Shown here: positions 9,439 to 19,566 of the stretch, piece after piece
How the letters are laid out: every line of letters begins with the position of its first letter
How positions within the stretch are numbered: the first letter of the stretch is position 1
Source of the DNA: Kallipyga massiliensis ph2
GTDB taxonomy: Bacteria > Bacillota > Clostridia > Tissierellales > Peptoniphilaceae
Length of the DNA stretch: 64,000 bases
NCBI RefSeq assembly: GCF_000311985.1
Contig: NZ_HE978586.1
Coordinates: 206,983-270,982, forward strand
Direction of reading: 5' to 3'
Notes under the pieces: generated by a model
Databases searched by the model: none
What the model saw: the letters and a program-made list of their open reading frames with translations, nothing else
What the model was told of the DNA's origin: nothing
Program-made: the position numbers and the translations under genes

Positions 9439-10708
9439 AGCCGGGCTTTCCCAGGAGTTTGAACATGTTGGCCTTGTAGAATTCCACGCCGGGCTGGTTG
9501 AAGGGGTTGACCCCCAGCATATAGCCGGAAACCCCGACCGCCACCTCAAAGAAGTAGATGAGCTGGCCCATGACTTCCGGCGTCCACTCCTCCAGCTCCA
9601 AGTAGATATTGGGCACCTGGCCATCCACATGGGCCTGGAGGGTACCCAGCATGGCATTGCGGTTGATCTCATGGAGGTCGCGACCGGCCAGGTAGTTGAG
9701 CATATCGTCATTATCAGCATCGGAAGGAATGAGTACTTCCTTCCCCGCCTTTTTAATCCAGAGGACGGTTTCAAAATGGATCCGTGGCCCCTCCTGGATC
9801 CATTGGCCCAGGGAGTGGAGGTCGGTGGTATTCATGACAGAAGCCGGGAAGAGGCCCTTGCTCTCCTTGCCTTCAGATTCTCCGTAAAGCTGCTTCCACC
9901 ATTCCTGGAAATACTTGAGGAAGGGCTCATAGGCCACCAGGATTTCCATGAACTTGCCCTGGTCGACCATGACATTTCGCATGGCAGCGTACTGAAGGGC
10001 GGGGTTCTTGTCGAAGTCTTCGTTCAGGTAAAGGTCCATCCCTTTTTGGGCTCCGGCCATGAGGGCATCGATGTCAATCCCGGCGACGGCGATGGGAAGG
10101 AGGCCAACGGCAGTAAGAACGGTGAAGCGGCCACCCACATCATCCGGAACGACAAATTCTTCATAGCCACTCTGGTCGGCCAGGTTTTTCAGGGCTCCCT
10201 TGGCCCGGTCGGTGGTGACAAAGATTCGGTCCTTCAAGCCTTCCTTCCCCACCTTTTCTTCCAGGAGGTCCCGGAAGAGGCGGAAGGCCAAACCGGGTTC
10301 AGTCGTGGTCCCGGACTTGGAAATGACATTGATGGAGAAGTCCTTGTCTTTCAAATAGTCCAAAAGCTGGGCGGTGACTTCCGTCGACATGTGGTTACCG
10401 GCGTAGACCACCTGGACCTTGCCGGTCTCATAGATGGGCGAAAAGGCCTCCACGACGGCCCGGGCGCCCAGGTAGGACCCTCCGATGCCGATGACGACCA
10501 GAACCTGGGAGTGGCCCTGGATCTTCTTGGCGGCTTCCTTGATCCGCCGGTATTCCTCTTTATCGTACTCCCGGGGGAGCTTAATCCATCCGGTGAAGTC
10601 GGACCCTTCCCCTTCTCCCTTCACCAGGGTCCGGAGTGCCTCCTGGGCTAGGGTCTTTTTTTCTTGAAATTCCCGGTCAAATCCTGCATTTGAAAAATCA
10701 ATCTTCAT
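9428..10708 (-). CDS. pgi: Glucose-6-phosphate isomerase
   Basis: 426 residues, the short form common in Firmicutes. It interconverts glucose 6-phosphate and fructose 6-phosphate. Diagnostic blocks are [14 protein letters not shown] (phosphate binding), [25 protein letters not shown] (family signature) and [11 protein letters not shown] near the end (second signature). Start [10 protein letters not shown] follows GGAGG. It is the first gene of a tight minus-strand run with deoC and cobB. Confidence 0.97.
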   Translation of the reverse strand: MKIDFSNAGFDREFQEKKTLAQEALRTLVKGEGEGSDFTGWIKLPREYDKEEYRRIKEAAKKIQGHSQVLVVIGIGGSYLGARAVVEAFSPIYETGKVQVVYAGNHMSTEVTAQLLDYLKDKDFSINVISKSGTTTEPGLAFRLFRDLLEEKVGKEGLKDRIFVTTDRAKGALKNLADQSGYEEFVVPDDVGGRFTVLTAVGLLPIAVAGIDIDALMAGAQKGMDLYLNEDFDKNPALQYAAMRNVMVDQGKFMEILVAYEPFLKYFQEWWKQLYGESEGKESKGLFPASVMNTTDLHSLGQWIQEGPRIHFETVLWIKKAGKEVLIPSDADNDDMLNYLAGRDLHEINRNAMLGTLQAHVDGQVPNIYLELEEWTPEVMGQLIYFFEVAVGVSGYMLGVNPFNQPGVEFYKANMFKLLGKPGYEN

Positions 10709-10781
10709 GGGTCCTCCTTGGTTTTTTCAGTCGGGACGCTAGCCTGCCCCCCGGCCTCTTCATGGAAAAAAATTCAATCCC

Positions 10782-11879
10782 TCAGTCCAGGCAGTCCACC
10801 TGGAGGAGGGCAATATCATCCTTTTGGCTTCCTGACCGGAAGTCATCAATGGTTTGAGCAATGGTATCCAACATGGAAAGTCCGGACTTACGGACCAGGT
10901 CCATGAGTCGGTCTGCCCCAAAGGCCTGACCCTCATCGTTCATGGTTTCCGTTGCTCCGTCAGTATAAAAGAGGAAGCGATCATTGGTCTGGTAAACCAG
11001 CCTGTGCTGTTGGTAGCGGTGTTGGTCGAATAGGGGGGAGATGAACATACCCCGGGCCTGAATTTCCTCCACCCGGTCTCCCCTCTTGAGTAGAGGGAAG
11101 GCGTTGTGGCCGGCATTGGCATAGGTCATGGTGTGGTTCTGGGTGTCGAATAAGGCATAAAAAATGGTGAAATACTGGTCATCGGAGATGGAGATCTCGG
11201 TAAAGCGACTTTTGAGCGAGTCCAAGACTTTGCCGGGTTGGCGAATTTTTTCTTCTTTTAGAATGGACCGCATGGCCTGGCGAACGAACATGGTTAGGAT
11301 GGAGGCCGAGATCCCGTGGCCCACCACATCGGAAATATAAAGGGCGATCTTGCCCTGGCCCAAGGGGACCAGGTCGAAGAAGTCGCCGGAAAGCTCATTG
11401 TTGGGATAGTAGCGGTAGTTGAAGCGGAGGGGGCCATAGGCGGTCAAAGAAGGCAGCATATCCTCCTGGAGAGACCGGGCAAAGTTCATCTCCCGGGAGA
11501 TCCGGAGCTGGTCCCCGTAAAGCTGGCTGGTGAATTGGGACTGGCTGGTGATGTCCCGAAAGACCTGGACCACCTGGACCACCTCTTCCCCGTCCATCAC
11601 GGGCGAGCAAGTCAAGGAATAGACAGTCGGCCCGATGCAGAGCTCAGTCCGGTAAGCATGGCCATCCCGGAAGACCCGCTCGGCATTAACCAGGGGGAAA
11701 GATTTGACCAGCATGGGATCTTGGGCTAACTCAAGGACCATGGCCCGGTTTTCATAGACCACATCAAGGTCCCGGTTTACTACTCGGATGGCATCTTCCA
11801 TGGCATCCAACCATTGAAAGGCGGAAGTGTCCCTTGTCTTTGTCCATTGAACCTGGTTTCTCCCTTGATTTTTCCCCAT
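10782..11879 (-). CDS. PAS-domain protein phosphatase of the RsbU/SpoIIE (PP2C) type
   Basis: 365 residues from the ATG at 11879 (GGAGG upstream). Residues about 15-125 look like a PAS sensor (AMEDAIRVVNRDLDVVYENR, ending VFRDITSQ). The rest is a PPM-type phosphatase domain: SGDFFDLVPL and LYISDVVGHGISAS carry metal-binding aspartates, followed by YANAGHNAFPLL, FYTDGATETMN and KDDIALLQVD. Such proteins dephosphorylate anti-anti-sigma partners in stress or developmental pathways, but no partner genes are next to it. The sensed signal and the target are unknown. Confidence 0.88.
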   Translation of the reverse strand: MGKNQGRNQVQWTKTRDTSAFQWLDAMEDAIRVVNRDLDVVYENRAMVLELAQDPMLVKSFPLVNAERVFRDGHAYRTELCIGPTVYSLTCSPVMDGEEVVQVVQVFRDITSQSQFTSQLYGDQLRISREMNFARSLQEDMLPSLTAYGPLRFNYRYYPNNELSGDFFDLVPLGQGKIALYISDVVGHGISASILTMFVRQAMRSILKEEKIRQPGKVLDSLKSRFTEISISDDQYFTIFYALFDTQNHTMTYANAGHNAFPLLKRGDRVEEIQARGMFISPLFDQHRYQQHRLVYQTNDRFLFYTDGATETMNDEGQAFGADRLMDLVRKSGLSMLDTIAQTIDDFRSGSQKDDIALLQVDCLD

Positions 11880-11965
11880 GGAGGCCCTCCTCCCTGTCAA
11901 AATTTTCCTTGGCACGATCCTTATTATTTTACCATAGATTGAATAGCGAATTGTAGGCCCTATTC

Positions 11966-13108
11966 CTAGCGGAAGAGACCGGGGTCAGGACCATGAAACT
12001 GGTAATAGGTGGTTTCCAGACCCCCGTTAAAGAGCTTCCGCCGCCTATCGGCCTCCCTCCCCATCCATTCTTCCAGGTCTTTGGAGGGGGTGATGATGAA
12101 GTGGGACCAGGTCCGGAGCCGGCCATGGATCTGGGCATAGGTCCGGAGGAGGGCTTCCGCCTCCCGGTCCTCCTCCAGCCGCTTTCCATAGGGTGGGTTG
12201 GAGATAACAATGCCGAAATTTTCCCGGAGATTGGCCTCCTCCATTTTTTTGGGGACGAAGGTGATGTCTTCCTTGACCCCGGCCAGGTCGGCATTCTTGA
12301 CGGCCTTGAGGATGACGCTTTCGTCAATATCAAAGCCCATGAGGTCCAGTTTTTGGTCCAGGTCGATCCGAGCCATCCGGTCCCGGCGGATTTCCTTGAA
12401 GACATCAGGCCCCACCCAGGGCCAGGCCATGGCGAGGAAGTCCCGGTCCAGGCCGGGGTCAATCCTCCGGGCCATCCGAGCTGCCTCAATCAGGATGGTT
12501 CCGGACCCACAGAAGGGGTCAAAGAGGGGGCGGTCCGGGGTCCAGTAGGAGAGCTTGACCAGACCGGCCGCCAGGGTTTCTTTCAGAGGGGCCGGCCCCT
12601 TTTCCTTCCGGTAACCCCGCTTGAAAAGTCCCTCTCCGGTTGTATCCAGGAGAACCTGGCAGAGGTCTTTTCGGATACGAACCTCCACCGGGAATAGGGT
12701 CCCTTCTTCGGAAAAAACGTCCCGGTAGTAGGTCTCCTTGAGCTTTTCCACAATCGCCTTCTTGGCGATGGACTGGATGTCAGAAGGAGAGGCCAGTTTG
12801 GATTTCACGGTATGGGCCGTGACCGGAAAGCGAGCATCTTCCGGGAGGATCTCTCCCCAGGGAATCCAGTAAATCCGGTCAAAGAGGCTGTCGAAGTCCC
12901 GGCTGGAGAAGCGGACCACTTCCACCTCCACCCGGTCTGCTACGGTCAAGGCAATATTGGCCAGGGCAATCTCCCGGGCCCCTCCCTCGAAGAGAACATG
13001 GCCCTCCTCCACCCGGACTCCTTCAAAGCCCAAGTCTTCGCATTCCTTCTTCACCACGGCCTCCAGGCCGAATGCTGCCGTGGCGTGGATGGTCCACCGG
13101 TCTTTCAT
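11966..13108 (-). CDS. THUMP-domain class I RNA methyltransferase (RlmL/YpsC family)
   Basis: 380 residues. The amino end (IHATAAFGLEAVVKKECEDL) is the ferredoxin-like/THUMP RNA-binding region that reaches to about residue 160. The methyltransferase domain follows, with LFDPFCGSGTILIEAA (SAM motif I) and VISNPPYGKRL (catalytic NPPY motif). Known relatives methylate guanine N2 in 23S rRNA. The length matches the YpsC-like single-domain form rather than the fused E. coli RlmKL. It is probably monocistronic, though the RsbU-like gene follows 86 bp downstream. Confidence 0.9.
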   Translation of the reverse strand: MKDRWTIHATAAFGLEAVVKKECEDLGFEGVRVEEGHVLFEGGAREIALANIALTVADRVEVEVVRFSSRDFDSLFDRIYWIPWGEILPEDARFPVTAHTVKSKLASPSDIQSIAKKAIVEKLKETYYRDVFSEEGTLFPVEVRIRKDLCQVLLDTTGEGLFKRGYRKEKGPAPLKETLAAGLVKLSYWTPDRPLFDPFCGSGTILIEAARMARRIDPGLDRDFLAMAWPWVGPDVFKEIRRDRMARIDLDQKLDLMGFDIDESVILKAVKNADLAGVKEDITFVPKKMEEANLRENFGIVISNPPYGKRLEEDREAEALLRTYAQIHGRLRTWSHFIITPSKDLEEWMGREADRRRKLFNGGLETTYYQFHGPDPGLFR

Positions 13109-13174
13109 CCCCCCTCCTCTCTTTCCATCTCTCCTAGTTCTTCGTCAATTCTTCTTCCCATTTTACCACAGGAA

Positions 13175-13214
13175 AAGAAGACCCCGGCAGGCATCCGCCT
13201 ACCGGGGTCTCGGG
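13175..13214 (-). terminator. Terminator of the amino-acid symporter gene
   Basis: GACCCCGGCAGGC at 13180 pairs with GCCTACCGGGGTC ending at 13209 (one mismatch, 4-base loop). On the minus strand it is followed by CTTCTTTTCC, downstream of the symporter stop. Confidence 0.8.
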
Positions 13215-13275
13215 GATTATTCAGTAAATTTCCATCTTTCGATGGGGAATAACAATGTCTCTCTCGTTCAATAAA

Positions 13276-14517
13276 CTATTTGTTGGCTTCGGCCTTGGCT
13301 TGGAGATGGGGCTTGTGGCCGGTGATGGAGTCGACCAGGATGGCGATAGCGCCGTCGCCGGTAACGTTGCAGGCTGTCCCGAAGGAGTCCTGAGCAATGT
13401 ACAGGGCAATCATCAGAGTCAGCATGTTTTCGTTAAATCCAAGCATGGACTGGAGAACGCCGAGAGCAGCCATAACCGCACCACCGGGAACACCAGGAGC
13501 AGCAACCATGGTAACACCGAGCATGAGGATGAAGGGGAACATATGACCGAAGGTCACGTCCCAACCGTTCAGCATCATAACGGCCATGGCGCAGGAAGTC
13601 AGGGTGATGGTGGATCCGGCCAGGTGGATGGTGGCGCAAAGAGGAATGACGAAGTCGGCAATTTGCGGAGTAACGTCATTGTTCTTTGTACACTGGAGAG
13701 TAACAGGGATAGTGGCCGCAGAGGACTGGGTCCCGATAGCGGTCATATAGGCCGGGATCATGTTTTTCAGAGCGGAGATCGGATTGATTTTTGCGGAAGA
13801 TCCGGCGATGGAGTACTGGATAAGGAGCATGATCCAGTGCATAATGATGATGATCAGGAATACAACCGCGAAAACCTTCATGATCTGAGCAACCGTTCCT
13901 GCATAAGCCATGTTGGCAAAAATACCAAAGATATGGAAGGGCAGGAGGGGGATGATGATGGCAGAGATGAGACGGCTGACGATGTCAGCAAAGCCGTCAA
14001 AGATGGACTTGAGACCTTCATGACGGATAACGGCAATGCCGAGACCCATAATGAAAGCGAAAATCAGGGCAGTCATTACGCCCATGAGCGGAGGCATTTC
14101 AACAGTGAAATAGCCGGACAGCATGGTTTCTTCTGCATTTTGTGCATTGTCCATGATGATGGATCCCTTTTCCAGGAAATTGGGGAAAAGCAGGGAGTCA
14201 ACACCATAAGCGAAGGAACCGGCAATGATGGTGGACGCATAAGCAATCCCGGCGGTGATGGCCAGGGATTTACCGGCACCCGCTCCAAGGTCAGCAATAC
14301 CGGGAACGATAAAGCCGACGATGATCAGAGGGATGACGAAGTTCAGGAAGTTTCCGAAGATGGAGTTGAACGTTGCAGCAATCCGGACGGGAACTTCAAA
14401 GTTCATGGATTTGGTGATCAGACCGATAGCGATACCTGCTGCAATAGCAATGATCAGCTTTGGCAGAAGACCCCAGGATCTTTTGTGTTCATGTTTGTTG
14501 GTTTCTTGATTAGCCAT
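13276..14517 (-). CDS. Dicarboxylate/amino acid:cation symporter (probable serine/threonine uptake)
   Basis: 413 residues, SLC1/DAACS family sodium- or proton-coupled importer. Several long hydrophobic segments are visible. The family hairpin and substrate motifs appear in QSSAATIPVTLQC, the stretch AAPGVPGGAVMAAL and the ending DSFGTACNVTGDGAIAILVD. It is followed upstream on the same strand by threonine ammonia-lyase (62 bp apart), so serine or threonine uptake is a reasonable inference, though glutamate or dicarboxylates cannot be excluded. The ribosome site is odd: GGGAGGG sits about 24 bases before the ATG, with a small hairpin CGTTCC-GA-GGAACG between, possibly a translational control element. 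Confidence 0.88.
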   Translation of the reverse strand: MANQETNKHEHKRSWGLLPKLIIAIAAGIAIGLITKSMNFEVPVRIAATFNSIFGNFLNFVIPLIIVGFIVPGIADLGAGAGKSLAITAGIAYASTIIAGSFAYGVDSLLFPNFLEKGSIIMDNAQNAEETMLSGYFTVEMPPLMGVMTALIFAFIMGLGIAVIRHEGLKSIFDGFADIVSRLISAIIIPLLPFHIFGIFANMAYAGTVAQIMKVFAVVFLIIIIMHWIMLLIQYSIAGSSAKINPISALKNMIPAYMTAIGTQSSAATIPVTLQCTKNNDVTPQIADFVIPLCATIHLAGSTITLTSCAMAVMMLNGWDVTFGHMFPFILMLGVTMVAAPGVPGGAVMAALGVLQSMLGFNENMLTLMIALYIAQDSFGTACNVTGDGAIAILVDSITGHKPHLQAKAEANK

Positions 14518-14579
14518 AAGTAGTTACGTTCCGAGGAACGCCCTCCCTTGCTAGGTTAAGAATAAATAGGAATAATGGA

Positions 14580-15770
14580 CTATTTAATTTTTACTGAATA
14601 TCCCGCAGCATCTAAAGCATCGAGCAGCTTGTGGGCATGCTCGCCATCGATCGTTTCCAGGCTGAAGGTGACCATGGCCGTCTGGACTTCCGTTTCCGTG
14701 GTTCCTCTGTGATGTTCAATATCCAGGATGTTGACCTTGTTATCGGCCATGATCTGGAGAACCTTGAGGAGGTTGCCGGAGGCGTCGGGCAGCTTGATGG
14801 AGATAATGAGCTGGCGACCAACGTAGTGGAGTCCGCGGTTGATGGTCCGCTGAAGCTGGTTGATGTCGACATTTCCGCCGGAAACCACACATACGGTGTT
14901 CAAGGAGGTGTCGATCTTTTTAAACAAATAGGCAGCAACGGTGGTTGCACCGGCTCCCTCTGCAACGGTTTTCTGGTCTTCCATCAGTCTGACAATGGCA
15001 GCAGCGATTTCATCTTCGTTGACGGTCACCATCTCATCCACATTCTTCTGGATGCACTTAAAGGTTTCCTGACCCGGTGTCAGAACATGAATGCCGTCAG
15101 CAATGGTTCCTTTGTTGGGGCTGGTTACCCGGCTCCCCTTCTTAAAGGATTCCACCATAGCGGGGACGTTCTCGGATTGAACGCCGATGACCTTGACGGA
15201 AGGTTTCAGGGACTTAATGGCTGTTGCGACCCCGGAGATGAGTCCACCACCGCCGACGGGGACGACGACTTGTTCGACTTCATCCAACTGGTCCAGGATC
15301 TCCAGGCCGATGGTCCCTTGACCGGCCATGACATAGGGATCTTCAAAAGGATGGGCGAATGTATATCCCTTTTCCTTGGATAATCTCTCGGCTTCGGCCT
15401 GGGCATCGTCATAAACACCGGGCACCAAAACCACTTCGGCTCCGTAATTTTTGGTCGCTTGGACCTTCATCAGGGGGGCATCGGCCGGCATGCAGATGAC
15501 CGACTTGATCCCCTGCTGAGTGGCCGAGTAGGCAATGCCTTGGGCATGGTTTCCGGCGGAGCAGGCGATGACGCCATGTGCCGCTTCTTCCTTGGTCAGG
15601 TGGGCAATTTTGTTAAAGGCTCCACGAATTTTAAAAGCACCGGTCAATTGGAGGTTTTCGGCTTTAATCCAAATGTGGTCTCCAATGGTCGGGGCCTTTT
15701 CCAGTGGGGTCTTGCGGGCTACGCCCTCTAACAGCTTTTGGGCTTCTTGAATCATTTCCAGATTGATCAT
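14580..15770 (-). CDS. tdcB: Threonine ammonia-lyase with C-terminal ACT domain
   Basis: 396 residues. It deaminates threonine (and often serine) to 2-oxobutyrate or pyruvate plus ammonia. The PLP lysine lies in LTGAFKIRGAFNK and the phosphate-binding loop is VPVGGGGLISG. A single ACT domain occupies about residues 325-396 (IISIKLPDASGNLLKVLQ), the layout of catabolic or regulated single-ACT dehydratases rather than the double-ACT biosynthetic IlvA. Start ATG follows AGAGAGGAT. Neighbours are a likely serine/threonine symporter downstream and PFOR plus RidA upstream. Together these suggest an amino-acid fermentation role. Confidence 0.93.
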   Translation of the reverse strand: MINLEMIQEAQKLLEGVARKTPLEKAPTIGDHIWIKAENLQLTGAFKIRGAFNKIAHLTKEEAAHGVIACSAGNHAQGIAYSATQQGIKSVICMPADAPLMKVQATKNYGAEVVLVPGVYDDAQAEAERLSKEKGYTFAHPFEDPYVMAGQGTIGLEILDQLDEVEQVVVPVGGGGLISGVATAIKSLKPSVKVIGVQSENVPAMVESFKKGSRVTSPNKGTIADGIHVLTPGQETFKCIQKNVDEMVTVNEDEIAAAIVRLMEDQKTVAEGAGATTVAAYLFKKIDTSLNTVCVVSGGNVDINQLQRTINRGLHYVGRQLIISIKLPDASGNLLKVLQIMADNKVNILDIEHHRGTTETEVQTAMVTFSLETIDGEHAHKLLDALDAAGYSVKIK

Positions 15771-15884
15771 TCTTGATCCTCTCTAGATCCGCAAAACTTG
15801 GATCATAATATCCAATTCCTAGTAATAAAGTAAGTATAAGGTTTTCATGAAAAAATAGCAAATCAAGATTTTTCCTGAAGACCC

Positions 15885-15951
15885 GGGCAGGGGACGATCG
15901 TCCCCTGCCCCATCTTTCAGGGACTCAAGCCTCCTGGTCAGGAGGCTTGAG
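15885..15951 (-). terminator. Two perfect hairpins between the PFOR gene and tdcB
   Basis: A 26-bp perfect palindrome (arms GGGCAGGGGACGA) spans 15885-15910. A second hairpin with arms CTCAAGCCTCCT and a 4-base loop spans 15924-15951. On the minus strand the second comes right after the PFOR stop, but neither has a strong T run. They could be terminators, or RNA processing or stability elements. Confidence 0.6.
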
Positions 15952-15969
15952 CTTTATTTATAGGAACCT

Positions 15970-18900
15970 TTACGCTTCGGAAGCGGTTTCCGCCCCTTGG
16001 TTGATCTTATCCAGGTAAGCGGCATAGCGTTCCTTGGCCGCCTTCTCCGCTGCAGCATAGAGTTCATCAGCGAATTCAGGGAACTCTCTCTTCAGAGAGG
16101 CATAGCGGACCTCACCCTGGAGGAATTCCTGGAAGTCCCCGGTGGGTTCCTTGGAATCCATGACGAAGGGGTTCTTTCCTTCTTCAGCCAGTTCGGGGTT
16201 GAATCTCCACATATGCCAGTAGCCTGCTTCAACAGCCAGCTTCTCGCGCTCTTGGGTCTTACCCATGCCGCACTTGAGGCCGTGGTTGATGCACGGTGCA
16301 TAACCGATAATCAGGGAAGGTCCATTGTAAGCTTCCGCTTCACGGATGGCCTTCAGGGTCTGCATATTGTTGGCACCCATGGCCACCTGGGCAACGTAGA
16401 CATAGCCGTAGGAGGTCATCATGAGGCCCAGGTCCTTCTTCCGAACCTTTTTACCGGAGGCAGCAAACTTGGCCACGGCAGCAAGCGGGGTTGCCTTGGA
16501 GGACTGACCACCGGTGTTGGAGTAAACTTCGGTATCGAAGACCATGACGTTGATGTCTTCGCCGGAGGCCAGGACGTGGTCCAAACCGCCGAATCCGATA
16601 TCGTAGGACCAACCGTCACCACCATAGATCCATACGGACTTCTGGGCCAGGTAGTCTTTCAGGGACAGGATCCGGTCGAGGAGGTCTTGTCCTTCCTTAT
16701 TGTCAACGCCCTTTCCGGCTTCTTCAATAATCTTGTCAGCGACTTCTCTGGACTTGTCATAGTCCTTGCCCAGGTCGAGCCATTCCTTGAAGAGGTCATT
16801 GAGCGGAGAGTAGATGTCGAGTTCAATGAACTTGTTCATGTACTTGGTCAGGAGGCTATGGTTGGACTTCTGAGCCAGGGCCATTCCGTATCCGTATTCA
16901 GCGGCATCCTCAAAGAGGGAGTTGGCCCAAGCGGGACCGCGTCCTTCAGGATCCTTGCAGTAAGGCATGGAAGGTACGGAAGATCCCCAGATGGAGGAGC
17001 AGCCGGTGGCATTGGCGATGATCATGTGGTCACCATAGAGCTGGGTGATGAGCTTGGCATAGGGTGATTCGCCACAGCCGGCGCAGGCGCCGTTGAATTC
17101 CAGGTAGGGTTGACGGAACTGGGAGTTCTTGGGATTGTTGGGCTCAGCCAGGTTCCCCTTGTAGCCAACCACTTCATCCGCATAGGTCCAGTTTTCTTTC
17201 TGGGCCTCTCTCTGTGGACCGGCATCTTCCATGGTCAGGGCCTTTTCCTTGGCCGGGCAGATATCGGCGCAGTTTCCGCAGCCTAGGCAATCATAAGTGG
17301 CCACCTGGATCCGGTATTCATAGCCCTTGAAGTTCTTGCCATTGGCAGGGATGGTCTCGAAGCCCTCAGGCGCATTGGCCTTTTCTTCTTCGGTAAGGAG
17401 GAAGGGCCGGATGGTGCCGTGGGGGCAGACGTAAGAACAGGAGTTGCACTGGATGCAGTTCTCCGGGTGCCACTCAGGAACGTGGAGGGAGATGCCCCGC
17501 TTTTCAAAGCGAGAGGTCCCGGACATATAGGTTCCGTCATCATAGGGCAGGTAGGTGGAAACAGGCAGGTCGTCCTCTTTCAAGTTGATGATGGGACGAA
17601 CCATCTTGGTGATGAATTCAGGCTCTTCGCCGTAGTCTTTCACAGTATCCTCAGCATCCTTCCAGGCTTCCGGAACTTCCACTTTGTGGAGTTCTTCCAG
17701 GGCCTTATCGACTGCCTTGTAGTTCATGTTGACGATATCTTCACCCTTGTGGCCATAGGAGTCAACGATGGACTTCTTCAGGTATTTGATGGAGTCGTCA
17801 ATGGGAAGAACCTTGGAGAGGGCAAAGAAGGCGGTCTGGATGACCATGTTCACTCTCTGGCCTAATCCCACTTCTTCCGCAACCTTGGAAGCGTTGATGG
17901 TATAGAACTTGATGTTCTTCTTGGCGATGTCTCTCTTGAGCTGGCCGGGAAGTTTTTCTTCCAACTCTTCATCGGACCAAATGGTGTTCAAAAGGAAGGT
18001 CCCGCCATCTTTCAACTGCTTGACCAGGTCATAGGTTTCGACATAGGCCTGGGGTGAGCAGGAGATGAAGTCCGCTTCATCCAGGAGGTAAGCGGAATGG
18101 ATGGGGTTGTCCGAGAAACGGAGGTGGGATTCGGTAAGACCATTGGACTTCTTGGCATCGTAGTCGAAGTAGCCCTGGACATACTTGTCGGTGTTATCGC
18201 CGATGATCTTAATGGCGGACTTGTTGGCACCAACGGTACCATCGCCGCCGACACCCCAGAACTTGCACCGCATGGTGGATTCGTCGCGGGCCACGAAGGA
18301 GGGATCCCACTCCAGTGAAGTGTGGGTCACATCGTCATGGATACCGACGGTGAAGTGGTTCTTGGGTTCTGCTTTTTCTGCATTGTCATAGACACCCTTG
18401 AACATGGCAGGGGTCGTATCTTTCTGACCCAAGCCGTAGCGTCCGCCGATGACCTTGATATCGAGTCCGGCTTCGGCAACCACCTGTTGGACATCCAGGT
18501 AGATGGGCTCTGCTACGGATCCTCTTTCCTTGGTCCGGTCCAGGGCCACGATGGTCTTGACCGTCTTGGGGAGCTTGGAGAGGAAGTGCTTGGCAGAGAA
18601 GGGACGGTAGAGATGGATCTTAATGACGCCGTACTTCTTGCCGGTTTTGTTGAGGACGCGGACGGTTTCTTCCATGGTGTCCGTACCGGATCCCATGAGG
18701 ACGGTCACGATTTCCGCTTCGGGATCACCATAGTAGGTGAAAGGTGCATAGTCCGTGCCGATCTTTTCGTTGACCATGTTCATGTATTTTTCAACAATCT
18801 CAGGGAGCTTGTCGTAAGCGATGTTCTGGGCTTCCTGTCTCTGGAAGTAGCCGGATTTTTCGAAGACACCGCGTTCCACAGGACGCTCCGGGTTCAGGGA

Positions 18901-19518
18901 CCGGTTCTTGAAGTCATCAACGGCATCCATGTCCAGCATGTCAGCCAGGTCCTTGTAATCCCAAACTTCGATCTTCTGGATTTCATGGGAGGTCCGGAAA
19001 CCATCGAAGAAGTTCATGAAGGGGATACGGGCTTCAATAGCAGAAAGATGGGCAACGGGAGCCAGGTCCATGATTTCCTGAACCGAACCCTCGGCCAACA
19101 TGCCGAGGCCGATCTGGCGGCAGGCCATGACGTCCTGGTGGTCACCATACATGTTGATGGTGGAGGTGGAGATGGAGCGGGCAGCCACGTGGACCACGCC
19201 GGGGAGACGTTCGCCAACCATCTTATAGAGGTTAGGAATCATCAGGAGAAGACCCTGGGATGCGGTGTAGGTGGTGGTTAATGCGCCGCCCTGGAGGGCG
19301 CCGTGGACGGAAGCGGAAGCACCCGCTTCGGATTGCATTTCGGTAACCGTAACCTGGTTGCCAAAGACATTCTCTCGCCCGTTTGCTGACCACTTGTCGA
19401 TCAATTCAGGCATTGGGGATGATGGAGTAATGGGGTAAATGATGGCGTTGTCGCTATAGGCATAAGAGACGTGCGAGGCAGCCGTATTCCCATCCATCGA
19501 TTTTCTAGGTCTAGCCAT
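15970..19518 (-). CDS. nifJ: Pyruvate:ferredoxin (flavodoxin) oxidoreductase
   Basis: 1182 residues, the single-chain form. It oxidises pyruvate (and often 2-oxobutyrate) to acyl-CoA and CO2, reducing ferredoxin. Domain I opens NAIIYPITPSSPM. The two ferredoxin-type clusters are in CIQCNSCSYVCPHG and CLGCGNCADICPAK (about residues 690-760). The carboxyl thiamine-diphosphate domain shows ACAGCGESPYAKL, GGDGWSYDIGFGG and TEVYSNTGGQSSKATP. The ATG at 19518 has GGAG 6 bases upstream and is preferred over a start 5 codons earlier. It is preceded by ridA at 49 bp, so the two are likely co-transcribed. Confidence 0.97.
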   Translation of the reverse strand: MARPRKSMDGNTAASHVSYAYSDNAIIYPITPSSPMPELIDKWSANGRENVFGNQVTVTEMQSEAGASASVHGALQGGALTTTYTASQGLLLMIPNLYKMVGERLPGVVHVAARSISTSTINMYGDHQDVMACRQIGLGMLAEGSVQEIMDLAPVAHLSAIEARIPFMNFFDGFRTSHEIQKIEVWDYKDLADMLDMDAVDDFKNRSLNPERPVERGVFEKSGYFQRQEAQNIAYDKLPEIVEKYMNMVNEKIGTDYAPFTYYGDPEAEIVTVLMGSGTDTMEETVRVLNKTGKKYGVIKIHLYRPFSAKHFLSKLPKTVKTIVALDRTKERGSVAEPIYLDVQQVVAEAGLDIKVIGGRYGLGQKDTTPAMFKGVYDNAEKAEPKNHFTVGIHDDVTHTSLEWDPSFVARDESTMRCKFWGVGGDGTVGANKSAIKIIGDNTDKYVQGYFDYDAKKSNGLTESHLRFSDNPIHSAYLLDEADFISCSPQAYVETYDLVKQLKDGGTFLLNTIWSDEELEEKLPGQLKRDIAKKNIKFYTINASKVAEEVGLGQRVNMVIQTAFFALSKVLPIDDSIKYLKKSIVDSYGHKGEDIVNMNYKAVDKALEELHKVEVPEAWKDAEDTVKDYGEEPEFITKMVRPIINLKEDDLPVSTYLPYDDGTYMSGTSRFEKRGISLHVPEWHPENCIQCNSCSYVCPHGTIRPFLLTEEEKANAPEGFETIPANGKNFKGYEYRIQVATYDCLGCGNCADICPAKEKALTMEDAGPQREAQKENWTYADEVVGYKGNLAEPNNPKNSQFRQPYLEFNGACAGCGESPYAKLITQLYGDHMIIANATGCSSIWGSSVPSMPYCKDPEGRGPAWANSLFEDAAEYGYGMALAQKSNHSLLTKYMNKFIELDIYSPLNDLFKEWLDLGKDYDKSREVADKIIEEAGKGVDNKEGQDLLDRILSLKDYLAQKSVWIYGGDGWSYDIGFGGLDHVLASGEDINVMVFDTEVYSNTGGQSSKATPLAAVAKFAASGKKVRKKDLGLMMTSYGYVYVAQVAMGANNMQTLKAIREAEAYNGPSLIIGYAPCINHGLKCGMGKTQEREKLAVEAGYWHMWRFNPELAEEGKNPFVMDSKEPTGDFQEFLQGEVRYASLKREFPEFADELYAAAEKAAKERYAAYLDKINQGAETASEA

Positions 19519-19566
19519 AATTTCTCCTCTCAAAATTCATTCAAAAGGGACATCCAAAATGAAGTC

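Noticed and set aside
8767-9774. A 335-residue version of deoC
   Set aside because: The first 112 codons overlap pgi in another frame; DeoC homology and start signal begin at 9438.
15885-15910. 26-bp perfect palindrome as a possible recombination or operator site
   Set aside because: Position just after a long gene and next to a second hairpin fits RNA hairpins better; kept only as terminator-type element.
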